DNA of 64,000 nt from Desertimonas sp963732335 (GCA_963732335.1 CAVSZO010000033.1:102051-166050), one strand, 5' to 3'; shown: positions 19,566 to 31,893, counted from the first letter of the stretch. The notes: generated by a model from the letters alone, not told the origin. Program-made: numbers and translations.

Positions 19566-20327
19566 TCAGGCGACGCCGGCGGCTTCGAGGCGCGAACGCA
19601 GGTGCAGCACCGACTTGCTGTGCAGCTGCGGCACCCGGCTCTCGCTGATGCCGAGCACCCGCGCGATCTGGGCGAGGGTGAGGCCCTCGTCGTAGTAGAG
19701 CGAGAGCACCAGCTTCTCGCGATCGGGGAGCTTGCCGATCTCCGAGCGCACGAGCTCGCGCACCTCCTGATCCTCGACCACCTTCGACGGCACCTGGGGC
19801 ACCTCGCCGGACAACGCCACCGGCTCGGCCCCGGCGTCGAGCGCCCGTTCCAGCGGCCCGACCGTGGTCGAGGCGATCGACGTCAGCCAACGATCGAGCT
19901 CGGCACGTTCGAGCCCGAGCTGCTCGGCGAGCTCGGGATCGGACGGCGACCGACCGTTGACCACCTCGAACTCGCTGATCGCCCGCTGCACGTCGCGTGC
20001 ACGCGTGCGTATCGACCGCGGCACCCAATCGAGCTGGCGCAGCCCGTCGTAGATCGCCCCGCGGATCCGCGGCGTGGCGAACGTCTCGAACTTCACCCCC
20101 TGGTTCGGATCGAACCGCTCGATCGCGTCGATCAGGCCGAGCACGCCGGTGCTGACGAGGTCGCCGGGGTCGACGCTCGCCGGCAGGCCCGCACCGACGC
20201 GACCGGCGATGAACTTGACCAACGGCGAGTACGAGACGATCAGGTGATCGCGTGCCGCGACGTTGCGCCTGCGCAACCACCGCTGCCACTGCAGCGACAG
20301 GTGCGGGTCGACGTCGACGATGCTCAC
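19566..20327 (-). CDS. whiG: FliA/WhiG-type RNA polymerase sigma factor
   Basis: 253-residue group 3 sigma-70 factor. Region 2 is clear (HLIVSYSPLVKFIAGRV, VSTGVLGLIDAIERFDPNQG, FATPRIRGAIYDGLRQLDWV, the last being the -10 recognition and melting part), followed by region 3 (DVQRAISEFEVVNGRSPSDP) and region 4 with DREKLVLSLYYDEGLTLAQI and the HTH ARVLGISESRVPQLHSKSVL. In streptomycetes WhiG starts sporulation; in non-sporulating relatives the target genes, including flagellar ones, are unknown. GTG 20327 gives the usual start. It follows xerC by 10 bases, the conserved xerC-whiG-rpsB neighbourhood. Confidence 0.93.
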   Translation of the reverse strand: MSIVDVDPHLSLQWQRWLRRRNVAARDHLIVSYSPLVKFIAGRVGAGLPASVDPGDLVSTGVLGLIDAIERFDPNQGVKFETFATPRIRGAIYDGLRQLDWVPRSIRTRARDVQRAISEFEVVNGRSPSDPELAEQLGLERAELDRWLTSIASTTVGPLERALDAGAEPVALSGEVPQVPSKVVEDQEVRELVRSEIGKLPDREKLVLSLYYDEGLTLAQIARVLGISESRVPQLHSKSVLHLRSRLEAAGVA

Positions 20328-20337
20328 GCCCGCTCGC

Positions 20338-21244
20338 TCATGCTCGTGGGTGTGCCGAGTTGTACGCCGACCGCAACCGCTCGCGGCTGACGTGCGTGTA
20401 GCGCTGCGTGGTCGCCACGTCGCGGTGCCCGAGCAGCTCCTGGACCACCCGCAGGTCGGCCCCACCATCGAGCAGGTGGGTGGCAAAGCTGTGGCGCAGG
20501 GCATGGGGATGCGTGGGCACCGGCGACCGCCGATCGATGATCCGGCGGACGTCGCGCGGCGTGAGGCGGCGCCCGCGCTCGTTGCCGAACAACGCCGCCG
20601 GCTCGGGTCCGTCGACCGGCACGACCTCGTGGCGGATCGGCAACCACGCCCGCAGCGCGGCGACCGACGGCTGCGACAAGGGAACCCGCCGCTGCTTCGA
20701 TCCCTTGCCCCACACGACAACCGCTGCAGCGTCGAGATCGAGCGACGACGTGTCGAGGCCGCACAGCTCGCTGACCCGCAACCCCGAGCCGTAGAGCACC
20801 TCGAGCACGGCGTCGTCCATCGTCCGGCGCCAGGCCGGCTCGCCCTCCGGGCCCGGGCCGTTCGAGCAGCTCGCCGAGGTCGCGCTGGTCGAGCACCCGC
20901 GGCAGCCGCCCTTCGCCGGACCCGGTGTGCACTCCGAGCGTCGGATCGACCGACGCCAGCTGCTGGCGAACGGACCACTGGTAGTACCGGCGCAGCGACG
21001 CAGTCTTGCGGGCGATGCTGCGGCGGGCGTACTGGCGCGTCGTGAGGTAGGCGAGATAGCGGCGGATCACGGTCCGTTTGACCGCGCTCGGATCGGTGAT
21101 CCCGGCCCGTGCTGCCCACTCGGCGAAGCCACGGACGTCGGCGACGTACGCCGTCACGGTGTTGTCCGACAACGAGGTCAACGACTGCGCGAACGACTCG
21201 AGTCGCCACGACGACGAAGCGTCTGGCGGGTTCGACGACGGCAT
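20338..21244 (-). CDS. xerC: Tyrosine recombinase XerC/XerD type, frame broken once
   Basis: Site-specific recombinase for chromosome-dimer resolution. The N-terminal SAM-like core-binding domain starts at 21244 (LESFAQSLTSLSDNTVTAYV, TVIRRYLAYLTTRQYARRSI). After a frame change near 20855 (LGELLERP joined to VLEVLYGSGLRVSELCGLD) the catalytic domain has all five key residues: Arg in GSGLRVSEL, Lys in VWGKGSKQRRV, His-x-x-Arg in PHALRHSFATHLLDGGAD, His in LLGHRDVATT, and Tyr in TQRYTHVSRERL. Length about 302. It lies between dprA and whiG, as in other actinobacteria. XerC versus XerD cannot be decided from sequence alone. Confidence 0.9.
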
Positions 21245-21318
21245 CGGACATTGAATCGAGGGTATTCGGTGTCACCTCGTCGCTGGCGGACATGCCACGG
21301 ACGTCGCCGAGGTGTCGA

Positions 21319-22441
21319 TCAGCCGGCGTCGGAACACGAGACCACCTCCTCGAACCATCCGCCCGCCTCGCGCACCCAACCCGAGCGCTCGAGACGAGCG
21401 AGCGTCATCGCTGCCTCGGTGAGCGACAGACCGACGTCGGCGACGACGTCGTCGAGCGTGCACGGATTGGCGCGGCAGCGGTCGAGCACCCTCGCCTCCT
21501 CGCCACGCGGCAGCGGGCGAGGGTCGTAACCACGACCGTCGCGGCGGTGGTCGAGACCCAGCGCCAGCAGCACGTCGGCGGCATCGGTGACCGGTGTCGC
21601 GCCGTCACGGATCAGCTGGTTGGTGCCCGCCGCGGCTCGGTTGTTCACCGACCCCGGAACGGCCATCACCTCGATCGAGCGCTCCAGCGCCTCCCGGGCC
21701 GTCGTCAGCGAACCGCCCCGTTCGCGGCTCTCGACGACGACCACGAGCTCGCTGAGGGCAGCAAGGATGCGATTGCGTTGAGGGAAGCGAAACCGCTCAG
21801 GCTCGGTGCCCGGCGGCCACTCCGACAGCAGCAGACCCTGGCGTGCCACGGATTCCCAGAGCTCGGCGTTGACGCGCGGATACGGCGTGTCGAGACCGTT
21901 GGCCACGACTCCGACGACGCGGCGCGACCCGGCTCGCAGCGCGCCGCGGTGGGCGGCCCCGTCGATCCCCTTGGCCAGCCCGGACACGACGGCCACGTCG
22001 TTCTGAGCCAGCCGGAACCCGAGCGTGGCGGCGAAGTCGCGGCCCGGGACCGGTGGCGTTGCGCGTGCCGACGATGCCGACGCGCCGGGCGTGAAGCGCC
22101 GACCAGTCGCCACGCCAGAACAGCACCGCTGGCGGTTGCGGATCCGTCAGCAGCACGTCGGGGTAGTCGGCGTCGCGCTGGGTGACCGCACCGATGCCGG
22201 AACGGGCGCACCGCTCGGCCCACTCGTCGATCGATCTGCGGTCCGCCGACCGCGACCACGCCGACGTCAGCTCACCGGTGAGCATCGGTGCCACCGCCGG
22301 GTGGGGCCGGGCTCGACCGGCGGCGACGGCGACGGCCTCGGCAGGGCTCGTGGTGGGCGAGCAGCACGCCGAGTCGAGAGGCGGTGGCCATCTCGAAACC
22401 AGCGAGCGCCGCCAGCGCTCCGGTCCGCTCGTCGCCGCCAT
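21319..22441 (-). CDS. dprA: DNA-processing protein DprA, frame broken at least twice
   Basis: Single-strand DNA-binding RecA loader for natural transformation. The start ATG at 22441 overlaps the comM stop (TGATG). The N-terminal part (ALAALAGFEMATASRLGVLL, then AEAVAVAAGRARPHPAV after a change near 22345) leads to DYPDVLLTDPQPPAVLFWRG and RVGIVGTRNATGPG. After a change near 22050 come the Rossmann motifs VVSGLAKGIDGAAHRGAL, YPRVNAELWESVARQGLLLS, PQRNRILAALSELVVVVE and GSVNNRAAAGTNQLIRDGA. The C-terminal winged helix (LDDVVADVGLSLTEAAMTLA) is present. Length near 374. With comM it forms a two-gene DNA-uptake unit. Confidence 0.92.
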
Positions 22442-23974
22442 CACGCGATCCACCGATCGGCATTCGGCCCGAGCGGCGGGCGCCGCAGCGAGGTCCGCAT
22501 TTGCAGCGCCAGCTCGACGTCGGCCACCGAGATCGCCACGTCGGCCGCCTCGTCGAGGTCGGCGATGGTCCGCGCCACCCTCCTGACACGGTGATAGCCG
22601 CGACCGGTCAGGCGGTCGCGCTCGACCTCGTCGCGCAGCAGCGAGCGGGCGGCGTCGCTGAGCGGCGCGAACGTGTCGAGCTCGTCGGGACGTGAGGGCC
22701 GCGTTGAGCTTCCCGGCCCGGGCGAGGGCGACATCCCGCGCCCTGACCACCCGCTGGCGTACGACCGCCGACGGCTCGCTCGGTTCGACGCCGAGAAGCT
22801 CGTCGACGGCAGGTCGCTGGACGACCACACGCAGGTCGAAGCGATCGGTGACCGGGCCCGACAGTCGACGCAGGTACCGCGCACGTGAGCCGTCGTCGCA
22901 CTCGCACGAGCCGGGAGGGCCACCGCCGCACGGGCACGGGTTGGTGGCGGCGACGAGCAGGAACCTGGCCGGCATGACGGCGCGGATCGCCGCCCGAGCG
23001 ACGCGGATGACGCCCTCCTCGAGCGGCTCGCGCAGTCCCTCGAGCGCTGCCCTGCCGAACTCGCCGAGCTCGTCCATGAACAGCACCCCGTTGTTGGCGA
23101 GCGAGACCTCGCCCGGCCGCAGCTGATGCGAGCCGCCGCCGACGAGTCCAACGACCGACGTGGTGTGGTGCGGTGCCCGAAACGGTGGTTGGCGAACGAG
23201 CCCGCCGGGTGGCAGCCGCAGCCCGGCGGCCGAGTGGACCATCGTCGTCTCCAATGCCTGCTCCCGGTCGAGTGGCGGGAGCAGGCCGGCGAGGCGCTGC
23301 GCCAGCATCGTCTTGCCACTGCCCGGCGAACCGACGAGGAGGAGGTGGTGGCCACCAGCGGCGGCGATCTCCAGGGCCCGCCTGGCCACCGCCTGACCGC
23401 GAACCTCACTCAGGTCGGGCAGCGGGGCCAGCTCGGCGCCGGCGTCGACCGGATCGAGCTGGGCCCACGGCCGGGCGCCCGACAGGCAGGCGACGACGCT
23501 GGCGAGGTCGGCGGCTGCCCGCACCGGCCCACGGGCGGCGATCTGGGCCTCGACGGCATTGCCGAGCGGCACGACGACGGCGACGTCGTCGAGGGCGTCG
23601 ACCATCGGGGCGACGCCAGGCACCCGCCGGATCGTGCCGTCGAGACCGAGCTCGCCGATGAACGCCTGCCCGTCGACGGCCTCGAACGCCAGCTGGGCGG
23701 ATGCGGCGAGGACACCGATGGCGATCGCCAGGTCGAGCCCGGCACCGGTCTTGCGCTGGCTGGTCGGGGCCAGGTTGACGGTGATGCAGCGGTTCGGCCA
23801 GGCGAACCCTCCGCTGATCACGGCGGCGCGCACCCGATCGCGGGACTCGCGGCACGCCGTGTCGGGCATGCCGACCATGTGGTAGCCGGGCAGGCCGTCG
23901 CCGACGAACACCTCGACGGTGACGGGGCTGCCGCGCACACCGAGCACGGTCGCCGACGGGATGGATGCGAGCAT
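22441..23974 (-). CDS. comM: Mg-chelatase-like AAA+ ATPase ComM, frame broken once
   Basis: Hexameric AAA+ helicase that promotes branch migration in transformation. The N-terminal Lon-like domain begins at ATG 23974 (MLASIPSATVLGVRGSPVTV, LPGYHMVGMPDTACRESRDR, LAPTSQRKTGAGLDLAIAIG). The ATPase domain has Walker A LLVGSPGSGKTMLAQRLAGL, FRAPHHTTSVVGLVGGG, Walker B NNGVLFMDELGEF and the ATNPCPCG zinc-like motif. A frame change near 22690 precedes the C-terminal domain (LLRDEVERDRLTGRGYHRVR, RTIADLDEAADVAISV). About 511 residues. Unlike many actinobacteria there is no yraN gene directly upstream; the next gene diverges. Confidence 0.94.
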
Positions 23975-24146
23975 CGCGGTCTCCTCCGGAGCAATCGCCG
24001 CAGGGCGGCGAGCGGTTCAGCGGTGGAGGACGGTGACCGGTCCAACGACGGTTGAGCGCAGGCTAGCGACGGGGTGTCACAGCGACACGCGGCGGCGGCT
24101 CCAGTGCCGGGGTATCGACCAGCGTGATCTGCGAGACTCGCCACCC

Positions 24147-24583
24147 GTGCGATCCGTGCTGCCACTCGTCGTCGTCGCCGCGGCGCTGGTCGTCCTGGCC
24201 GCGTGCGACGACGACGGGCGGCGACACCGAGCAGTTCTGCGACGAAGTCGCCGCAGAACGTCGAAGGCCTTCGACTCGCTCCGGCGACCGAGGACGAGGT
24301 CGAGGACCTCATCGATCTGTGGCGAGACGTCGGTGACGACGCGCCACTGGCCATCGAGTCGGAGTGGGACGCCCACACCGACAACCTCGAGTTGGCGTGG
24401 ACGAGCGATGATCAGCAGGAGGTCGTGGCGAGCACGTTCGCGGCGGAGCAGTCAAACGTCGCCATCGCCGCGTGGCTGAGCGACAACTGCGGCATCGACT
24501 TCGGCCCCGTCACCACGATCGTCCCTGGCACCCTGGCCACGACGACGACCGTCCCCGGCGCGACGACCACGACCGCGGGCTGA
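24147..24583 (+). CDS. Small lipoprotein with Thr-rich tail, frame broken twice
   Basis: Probably a secreted lipoprotein of about 145 residues. From GTG 24147 a classic signal sequence ends in a lipobox (RSVLPLVVVAAALVVLAACD). After a one-base change near 24220 it reads GDTEQFCDEVAAE, and after another near 24265 LAPATEDEVEDLIDLWRDVG. A second Cys lies in LSDNCGIDFGPV, which could pair with that of EQFC. The C-terminus is a Thr-rich tail (PGTLATTTTVPGATTTTAG). Many actinobacterial lipoproteins share this plan, but I recognise no named family. It is divergent from comM. Confidence 0.65.
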
Positions 24584-24645
24584 TCCGAGTGTTACGCGCC
24601 GCCTGTCGCGCCGGTGAGCACTCGGATGGCCGCAAACACTCGGAT
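24583..24645. terminator. Inverted repeat between lipoprotein gene and clpP
   Basis: ATCCGAGTGTT (24583-24593) pairs perfectly with AACACTCGGAT (24635-24645). A second copy of CACTCGGAT lies within the loop at 24619-24627, so two alternative hairpins are possible. It lies between convergent genes and overlaps the last base of the lipoprotein stop codon. Confidence 0.6.
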
Positions 24646-24651
24646 CGGGCG

Positions 24652-25263
24652 CTAGCGGATCTCGCCGCGGCGGACGATCACGTGGTCGCAGAGGCCGTAG
24701 TCCTTGGCCTCCTCGGCGGAGAACCAGCGGTCGCGATCGGCGTCAGCCTCGATCTGCTCGACCGGCCGGCCGGAATGCAGCGAGATCAACTCGAACATCC
24801 GCTTCTTGGTGTAGGAGAACTCCTGCGCCTGGATGGCGATGTCGGCGGCCTGACCACGCATTCCAGCCAGCGGCTGATGCATCAGGATCCGCGCGTTGGG
24901 CAGCGAGTAGCGCTTGCCCGGTGCACCGGCGGTGAGGAGGAACTGCCCCATCGACGCAGCCAGACCGATGCAGACGGTGGCGACGTCGCAGCTGACGAAC
25001 TGCATCGTGTCGTAGATCGCCATGCCGGACGTCACCGAGCCGCCGGGGCTGTTGATGTACAGCCAGATGTCCCGGTCCTTGTCCTCGCCCTCGAGGTAGA
25101 GCAGCTGGGCGCACAACTGGTTGGCGATGTCGTCGTCGACAGCCGCGCCGAGCATCACGACGCGGTCCTTGAGCAGGCGGTTGAACACGTCGCTGCGCGG
25201 GTCGACGGCGACGTCGAGCATGCGTGGGCTGAGCGGGGGCATCGGCTCGTTCATGGAGGCCAA
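24652..25263 (-). CDS. clpP: ATP-dependent Clp protease proteolytic subunit
   Basis: 203-residue serine peptidase subunit of the Clp degradation machine. The catalytic Ser lies in GLAASMGQFLLTAG, the His in NARILMHQPLAGMRGQA and the Asp in the following AEEAKDYGLCDHV region. Family segments INSPGGSVTSGMAIYDTM and LEGEDKDRDIWLY are present. The frame is intact; ATG 25263 or 25254 could be the start. It is not next to a second clpP or to clpX, unlike the usual clpP1P2 pair of actinobacteria, and has no tig neighbour. It may therefore be an extra, standalone ClpP. Confidence 0.94.
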   Translation of the reverse strand: MASMNEPMPPLSPRMLDVAVDPRSDVFNRLLKDRVVMLGAAVDDDIANQLCAQLLYLEGEDKDRDIWLYINSPGGSVTSGMAIYDTMQFVSCDVATVCIGLAASMGQFLLTAGAPGKRYSLPNARILMHQPLAGMRGQAADIAIQAQEFSYTKKRMFELISLHSGRPVEQIEADADRDRWFSAEEAKDYGLCDHVIVRRGEIR

Positions 25264-25301
25264 GGCTACTGTGTCGCCGACGAGTTCGCCCCGTCCGGTC
25301 G

Positions 25302-26543
25302 TCAGCCGCGGCGCACACCGGAGAAGATGACCGCCACGGTCTCGCCGGATGCCGGTCGGCCATCGGCGACGAGAAGGCCGGCGAGGCCGCCGACCCGGTG
25401 GCGCTGACGTCGATGCCAGTCGCCGCGGCGACGTCGGCGGCGTCGACGATCGCCTCTTCGGGGACGACGATCGGCCGCCCTCCGCTCGACGTCATCACCG
25501 CGAAGTCGGCGAGCCAGTCGTAGGTCTCGTCGTCGAGGATCCCGTCGGCGATCGAGTGCGGGCGCTCCCACGGCGTCATCAGCTCCTGCCATCGGCCAGG
25601 TAGCTGGGCGTCGGCGTAACCGGCGTCCTTGGCCCGCCACCAGGCGCGGGCGAGCGGCGCGCATCCTTGAGCCTGCACCGTGTCGAGGCGAACCTCGGGC
25701 CCGAGCCCCCACCCGACGCACGCGGCGAACGCTCCGCCGCCGACCTGGACGACGACACGATCGAGCGCAGCCGGGCCGCCGGCTCCACCGACGGCGTCAG
25801 CGATCTCCCAGCCGAGAGTGCGACCAGCGTCGAGGCACAGGGCGTTCTCCGGTCCCTGCACGGTGAACGGCAGCGCTCCGGCCGCCACCGCCTCGCGGAA
25901 CCGCAGCAGCGCCGGGTCGCCGGGCGGATCGTCGTCGCGTCGGTCGCAGACGACGATGTCCGCACCGAGGGCTTCGATCATGGTGAGCACCCCGGCTGGC
26001 GCCCACTCCGGGACGAACACGCGCAGCGGCCAGCCGGCTCGCTGGGCCAGCGTCGCCGCGGCCACGGCGGCGTTGCCGCACGAGGCGATCGCCAGCGGCG
26101 GCCGCCCTCCGGTGACGAGGCCGAGCACCTCGGCGGCACGCAGGTGCAGGAGGATCCCGGCGAGATGACGGCCCTTGTGGCTGCCCCCGACGTTGCCGGT
26201 CTCGTCCTTGACCCACACCGTCGTCCGGGTGCCCCGGCGCAGGTCGAGGTCATGAGCGGCGAACGGGGTGACCGCAAAGCCGTCGCCCACCTCGCGGGCC
26301 AGGGCGACCAGGGCCGCCTCGGTCATCCCGTGGGCCGCGCCGAACGCCCACCACGCCATCCGCGGGCCGTAGGCGACGAACGGGTTGTGGATCGTCGACA
26401 CGGTCCGGTTGCGGTCCGTTCGAGTCGACGAGCGGGTGGAGCACGTGGCGGCGATCGCTCGGCGACGAGCGGGGACAGGTGAACGGATGCGGCGTGGCGA
26501 CGTCGACGGTCGCGCCGCACACCGCGCAGCGCCAACCGAGCAC
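25302..26543 (-). CDS. Fold-type II PLP enzyme with N-terminal zinc ribbon, threonine-synthase-like; frame broken
   Basis: About 413 residues. The N-terminus from GTG 26543 reads VLGWRCAVCGATVDVATPHP then FTCP, a rubredoxin-like zinc ribbon as in some threonine synthase homologues. After a frame change near 26420 follow HNPFVAYGPRMAWWAFGAAH and the PLP lysine in DETGNVGGSHKGRHLAGILL. The phosphate-binding Ser/Gly/Asn loop is ASCGNAAVAAATLA, and VVVQVGGGAFAACVGWGLG is the second loop. A change near 25390 restores the C-terminus (GLLVADGRPASGETVAVIFS). The Lys-containing GSHKGRH differs from true ThrC. It may be a deaminase or beta-replacing lyase; the substrate is unknown. It is 20 bases downstream of another PLP gene. 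Confidence 0.75.
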
Positions 26544-26563
26544 GGAAGTGCGTCGCCCGCCAC

Positions 26564-28082
<1,519 letters not shown>

Positions 28083-28201
28083 GGACTCGCATTCTGTCCC
28101 GCAGTTCCTGCTGCGGAGCCATACGCACCGATCTCGGTGCGCCTCGCTCCGCGGAAGCACGACTTCGGGCTGATGTTTCGATCCGCCGGACCGCGCTGCG
28201 C

Positions 28202-29296
28202 CTAGAGGACGACGACCTTGGTGCCGACGTCGGCGAAGGCCCACATGAACTGGGCGTCGCGGTTGGCCTGGCGCTGGCATCCGCCCGACAGCCGCTGTCC
28301 GAGATCGGCCTCGGTCATGTACGGCGTGCCGTCGGAGACGTGGATCGGAATGCCGTGGAAGCCGATGTGGCCGATGTCGGTCTGCAGCCAGCGGATCATC
28401 AGCGGCAGGATCGCCCGGCCGTTCCACGCCGTCGATTGCTCGGAGCGGCTGTACACGTAGTGCGTGCCGGGCATCTCGTTGTTGTACTGACTCCCAGCGA
28501 CGAGCCACGAGCGGATGATCTCGCCGTCCTCGCTGACCGCCCACACGCGCTGGCTGATCCGCTCGTACACGACTCGCCGGCCAGTGCCGGAGTTCTCCGG
28601 CAGCGGCGGGGCGTCGGCGCCAGCCGATGCAACCGACGACAGCGGGAAGCCCCAGACTGTCCTTGGCCCCGTCGGGCGGCGGTGGGGTGCGCACGACGAG
28701 CAGTTCTCCTCCGGCCAGATGCCGAGCTCGATGCCGGTCTCGCGGCCGGCGATCCCGTCGACGAACAGGTCGCGTTCCTTCTGCAGCGACTCGACCGCCG
28801 CGCTCGTCGCGAAGTCGAACTCACCGGTGAGCTCACCGTTGTAGAAGCCCTCGCGTTGCAGCGCCTGCTGGAGGCACTGGACGTCGATCGACTCGGACTC
28901 GTTGGTGATCGTCTTCGGCGGGATCGTGCAGTCCTCGGTGAGCTCGGTCGGGGCGATGGCGAGATCCGGCGTCGACTCCGTCGGCTGCGATCCCTCCGTC
29001 ACGCCCGCATCGCCGCTCGGCTTGGCGTCCGCCACCGTCGTCGACGCCCCGGCTGCTGCCAATCCGGCCGGACTCGCACCGTCGACCGACGCGCCGTCAG
29101 CGGCTACTTGATCGACCGACCCAGGCGCCCCCAGATCCGTGTCGCGTGCCTGAGCGACGACGGCGAACACTCCGACCGATGCCACGACACCGGCGACGAC
29201 CACGGTGCGGAGCAGCCGTTCACGTTGCTGCCGTGAGGGCGGAACCGGCCGACGTTCGCGAAGTTGCCGTCGCTCGCGCGGGTCACGCCTGGTCAC
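28202..29296 (-). CDS. L,D-transpeptidase with peptidoglycan-binding domain
   Basis: 364-residue wall enzyme making 3-3 cross-links. From GTG 29296: a basic cytosolic tail, a membrane anchor (LLRTVVVAGVVASVGVFAVV), a Ser/Ala/Thr-rich spacer (about residues 55-115), a peptidoglycan-binding repeat (VQCLQQALQREGFYNGELTG, ATSAAVESLQKERDLFVDGI), and a C-terminal YkuD domain. The YkuD active site is HIGFHGIP ... GQRLSGGCQRQANRDAQF with the nucleophile Cys near residue 340. Between about 28660 and 28720 the sequence fits better in another frame (RTPPPPDGAKDSLGLP), suggesting two compensating one-base errors in the linker. Confidence 0.9.
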   Translation of the reverse strand: MTRRDPRERRQLRERRPVPPSRQQRERLLRTVVVAGVVASVGVFAVVAQARDTDLGAPGSVDQVAADGASVDGASPAGLAAAGASTTVADAKPSGDAGVTEGSQPTESTPDLAIAPTELTEDCTIPPKTITNESESIDVQCLQQALQREGFYNGELTGEFDFATSAAVESLQKERDLFVDGIAGRETGIELGIWPEENCSSCAPHRRPTGPRTVWGFPLSSVASAGADAPPLPENSGTGRRVVYERISQRVWAVSEDGEIIRSWLVAGSQYNNEMPGTHYVYSRSEQSTAWNGRAILPLMIRWLQTDIGHIGFHGIPIHVSDGTPYMTEADLGQRLSGGCQRQANRDAQFMWAFADVGTKVVVL

Positions 29297-29444
29297 GCAG
29301 CCTCCATTGCCGTCCGATTGCCTCCGACTGTTCCGACCCACCGAACGTGGCGGTCGGCCGAACAGCGCACCCGCGGAGTCTAGGCAGAAGTCCGGCGGTC
29401 GCTCGCGGCAATGCGGTGTTCTCGGCGGGCTACGTTGGCGCGTC

Positions 29445-31893
29445 GTGGCTGACCTCCACCTCGGCGGCCTGATCGACCCCGCCACGCACGAGCGCACGGG
29501 CACCGACCTCCGACTCGAATCGGCCGACCTGACGACCCACGGTGTGATCGTCGGCATGACCGGGTCGGGCAAGACCGGCCTCGGCATCGTGCTCATCGAG
29601 GAGGTCCTCCGTGCCGGGATCCCCGCCCTGCTCGTCGATCCGAAGGGCGACCTGACCAATCTCTGCCTCACGTTTCCCGCCCTCGACGCCGCTTCCTTCC
29701 GGCCGTGGGTCGACGAGGGCCAGGCCAAGGCCGCCGGCCAGTCACCCGACGACTTCGCCGCCGCCCAGGCGAAGACGTGGACGGATGGGCTCGCCGGCTG
29801 GGGCTACGGACCAGATCAGATCAAGGCGTTGCGCGACTCGTGCGACTTCACCATCTACACGCCCGGATCGCGCTCTGGCGTCGAGCTGAACATCGTCGGA
29901 TCGCTGCAGGTGCCTGACACGGACGACATCGAGACGATCGCCGACGAGATCGAGGGGTTCGTCTCCGGCTTGCTCGGCCTCGTCGGCATCGCTGCCGACC
30001 CGCTGTCGAGCCGCGAACACATCCTCCTGTCGAACCTCGTCCAGCACGCCTGGGCGAACCAGCAATCCCTCGATCTGCCCACACTCGTCGGCCAGGTCCA
30101 ACAGCCACCCCTGAAGAAGCTGGGCGTGTTCGAGCTCGACGAGTTCTTCCCACCCAAGGACCGCCAACAGCTCGCCCTCAAGCTCAACGGGCTGCTCGCC
30201 TCGCCGGCCTTCGCGGCGTGGGGCGAGGGCACCCCACTCGACATCGAGGCGCTCCTGTTCACTCCTGATCGCACCCCGCGGTGCGCGATCGTCACCACCG
30301 CGCACCTCTCCGACGAGGAGCGCCAGTTCGTCACGTCGCTGCTCCTCGCCAAGCTGGTCACCTGGATGCGCCGCCAGAGCGGCACCACCGACCTGCGGGT
30401 GCTCCTGTACATGGACGAGGTGATGGGGTACCTCCCGCCGACGGAGATGCCGCCGACGAAGAAGCCGATCATGACGCTGATGAAACAGGCCAGAGCGTTC
30501 GGCGTCGGCGTCGTGCTGGCCACCCAGAACCCCGTCGACATCGACTACAAGGCGATCTCCAACGCCGGAACGTGGATGGTCGGCCGGCTGCAGACCGAAC
30601 GCGACAAGGACCGCCTGCTCGACGGGATGAGCGCCGCCGACGGCGGCGTCGACGTCAAGGCGGTCAGCGACACGATCAGCGGGCTCGACAAGCGGGAGTT
30701 CGTCCTCCGCCGCGCCGGTGAGGACCAGCCCGAGGTGTTCACGACACGGTGGGCGATGAGCTACCTCCGCGGACCGCTCACCCGTGACCAGATCAAACAA
30801 GTGATCGGTGAGGATGTTCTACCCGCGAGCACCGTCGAGCCGGCTGCAGCACCGGCGGAGGCGGCCGCCCCAGCAACGGCGCCGGCTCCCGCGTCGCCGG
30901 CACCTGTGTCCACTGCTCCGACCGCATCCGCGGCAACACCTGCCACGTCTCCCGCCCACGCCATCGACGCCACTCCGCTGATGCCGACCGTCGCCGAAGG
31001 GGTAGCCGTGCGGTGGGTGGCGACGACGGCGTCGTGGCTGGGAGACATCGGCGGCGACGCCGCCGGCACGGTCTACGAGCCGGCGATCCTCGCCAGGGCT
31101 CACCTCCGCTACGACGAGGCCAAGGCCGACCTGGTCCACGACGTCGACCACGACGTCGTCCTGTTCCCCCTGGACGCCAACATCGACGCGAGCCGGTCCG
31201 CCAACGTCGCCTTCGCCGAATCAGACCTGCTCGCCGGCCGCGCCGGCATGCAGCGAGTCTACCGGCTGACGGAGGCCCCGATCGGCGACGCCAAGACCTG
31301 GAAGCAGGTCGAGCGCGGCATCATCGATCATCTCGTGCGCACCGGTTCGATCGAGCTGCAGGTGAACAAGGAGCTCAAGCTCTACTCCCGCCCCGACGAG
31401 TCCGCCGAAGACTTCCGGGCCCGGTGCGCCCAGGCCGCTCAGGCGGCCGCCGATGCCGCCAAGGCGGAACTGTCGACGAAGCACGAGGAGAAGGTCGCCA
31501 AGCTCGAGGCCCAGCTGGAGGCTGCGCACGATCGGGCGAGCGTCGTCGCCGAGCAGGCAGAGGACCGCAAGCGCGGGAACCTGCTGCGCGCCGCCGGTGA
31601 TCTCCTCGGCGGACTGTTCGGTTCGCGACGAAGCGCGGCGTCGAAGATCGGCAGCGCGGCCGACCACCTCACCCGCGACGCCGACGGCGCGCGTGTCGAC
31701 GAGGCCAAGGGCAAGGTGGCGAGGATCGAGCAACAGCGCGTCGAGCTGGACGAAAAGCTCGCCGCCGACTCGCTGCTCGATCGACGCCAAGTGGTCCGCT
31801 GCGGCGGCGGCCGTCACGACTGTCCCGGTCACGCTCGAACGCACCGACGTCAAGGTCACCCAGATCGCCCTCGCCTGGGTTCCCGTGCCGTGA
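29445..31893 (+). CDS. HerA/FtsK-like ATP-binding protein (DUF87/DUF853 type), frame broken near the end
   Basis: About 815-residue P-loop ATPase. From GTG 29445: LHLGGLIDPATHERTGTDLR, Walker A GVIVGMTGSGKTGLGIVLIE, a long core with ALLVDPKGDLTNLCLTFP, Walker B DLRVLLYMDEVMGYLPPTEM, and the arginine-finger-like ATQNPVDIDYKAISNAGTW. After an Ala/Pro-rich linker (about residues 470-520) comes a C-terminal region with a coiled coil (KAELSTKHEEKVAKLEAQLE) and a hydrophobic GDLLGGLFGS patch. The last 30 residues are in another frame (joint near 31790), ending VTLERTDVKVTQIALAWVPV. Such proteins act as hexameric DNA pumps or conflict-system motors; this one has no obvious nuclease partner next to it. 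Confidence 0.8.
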
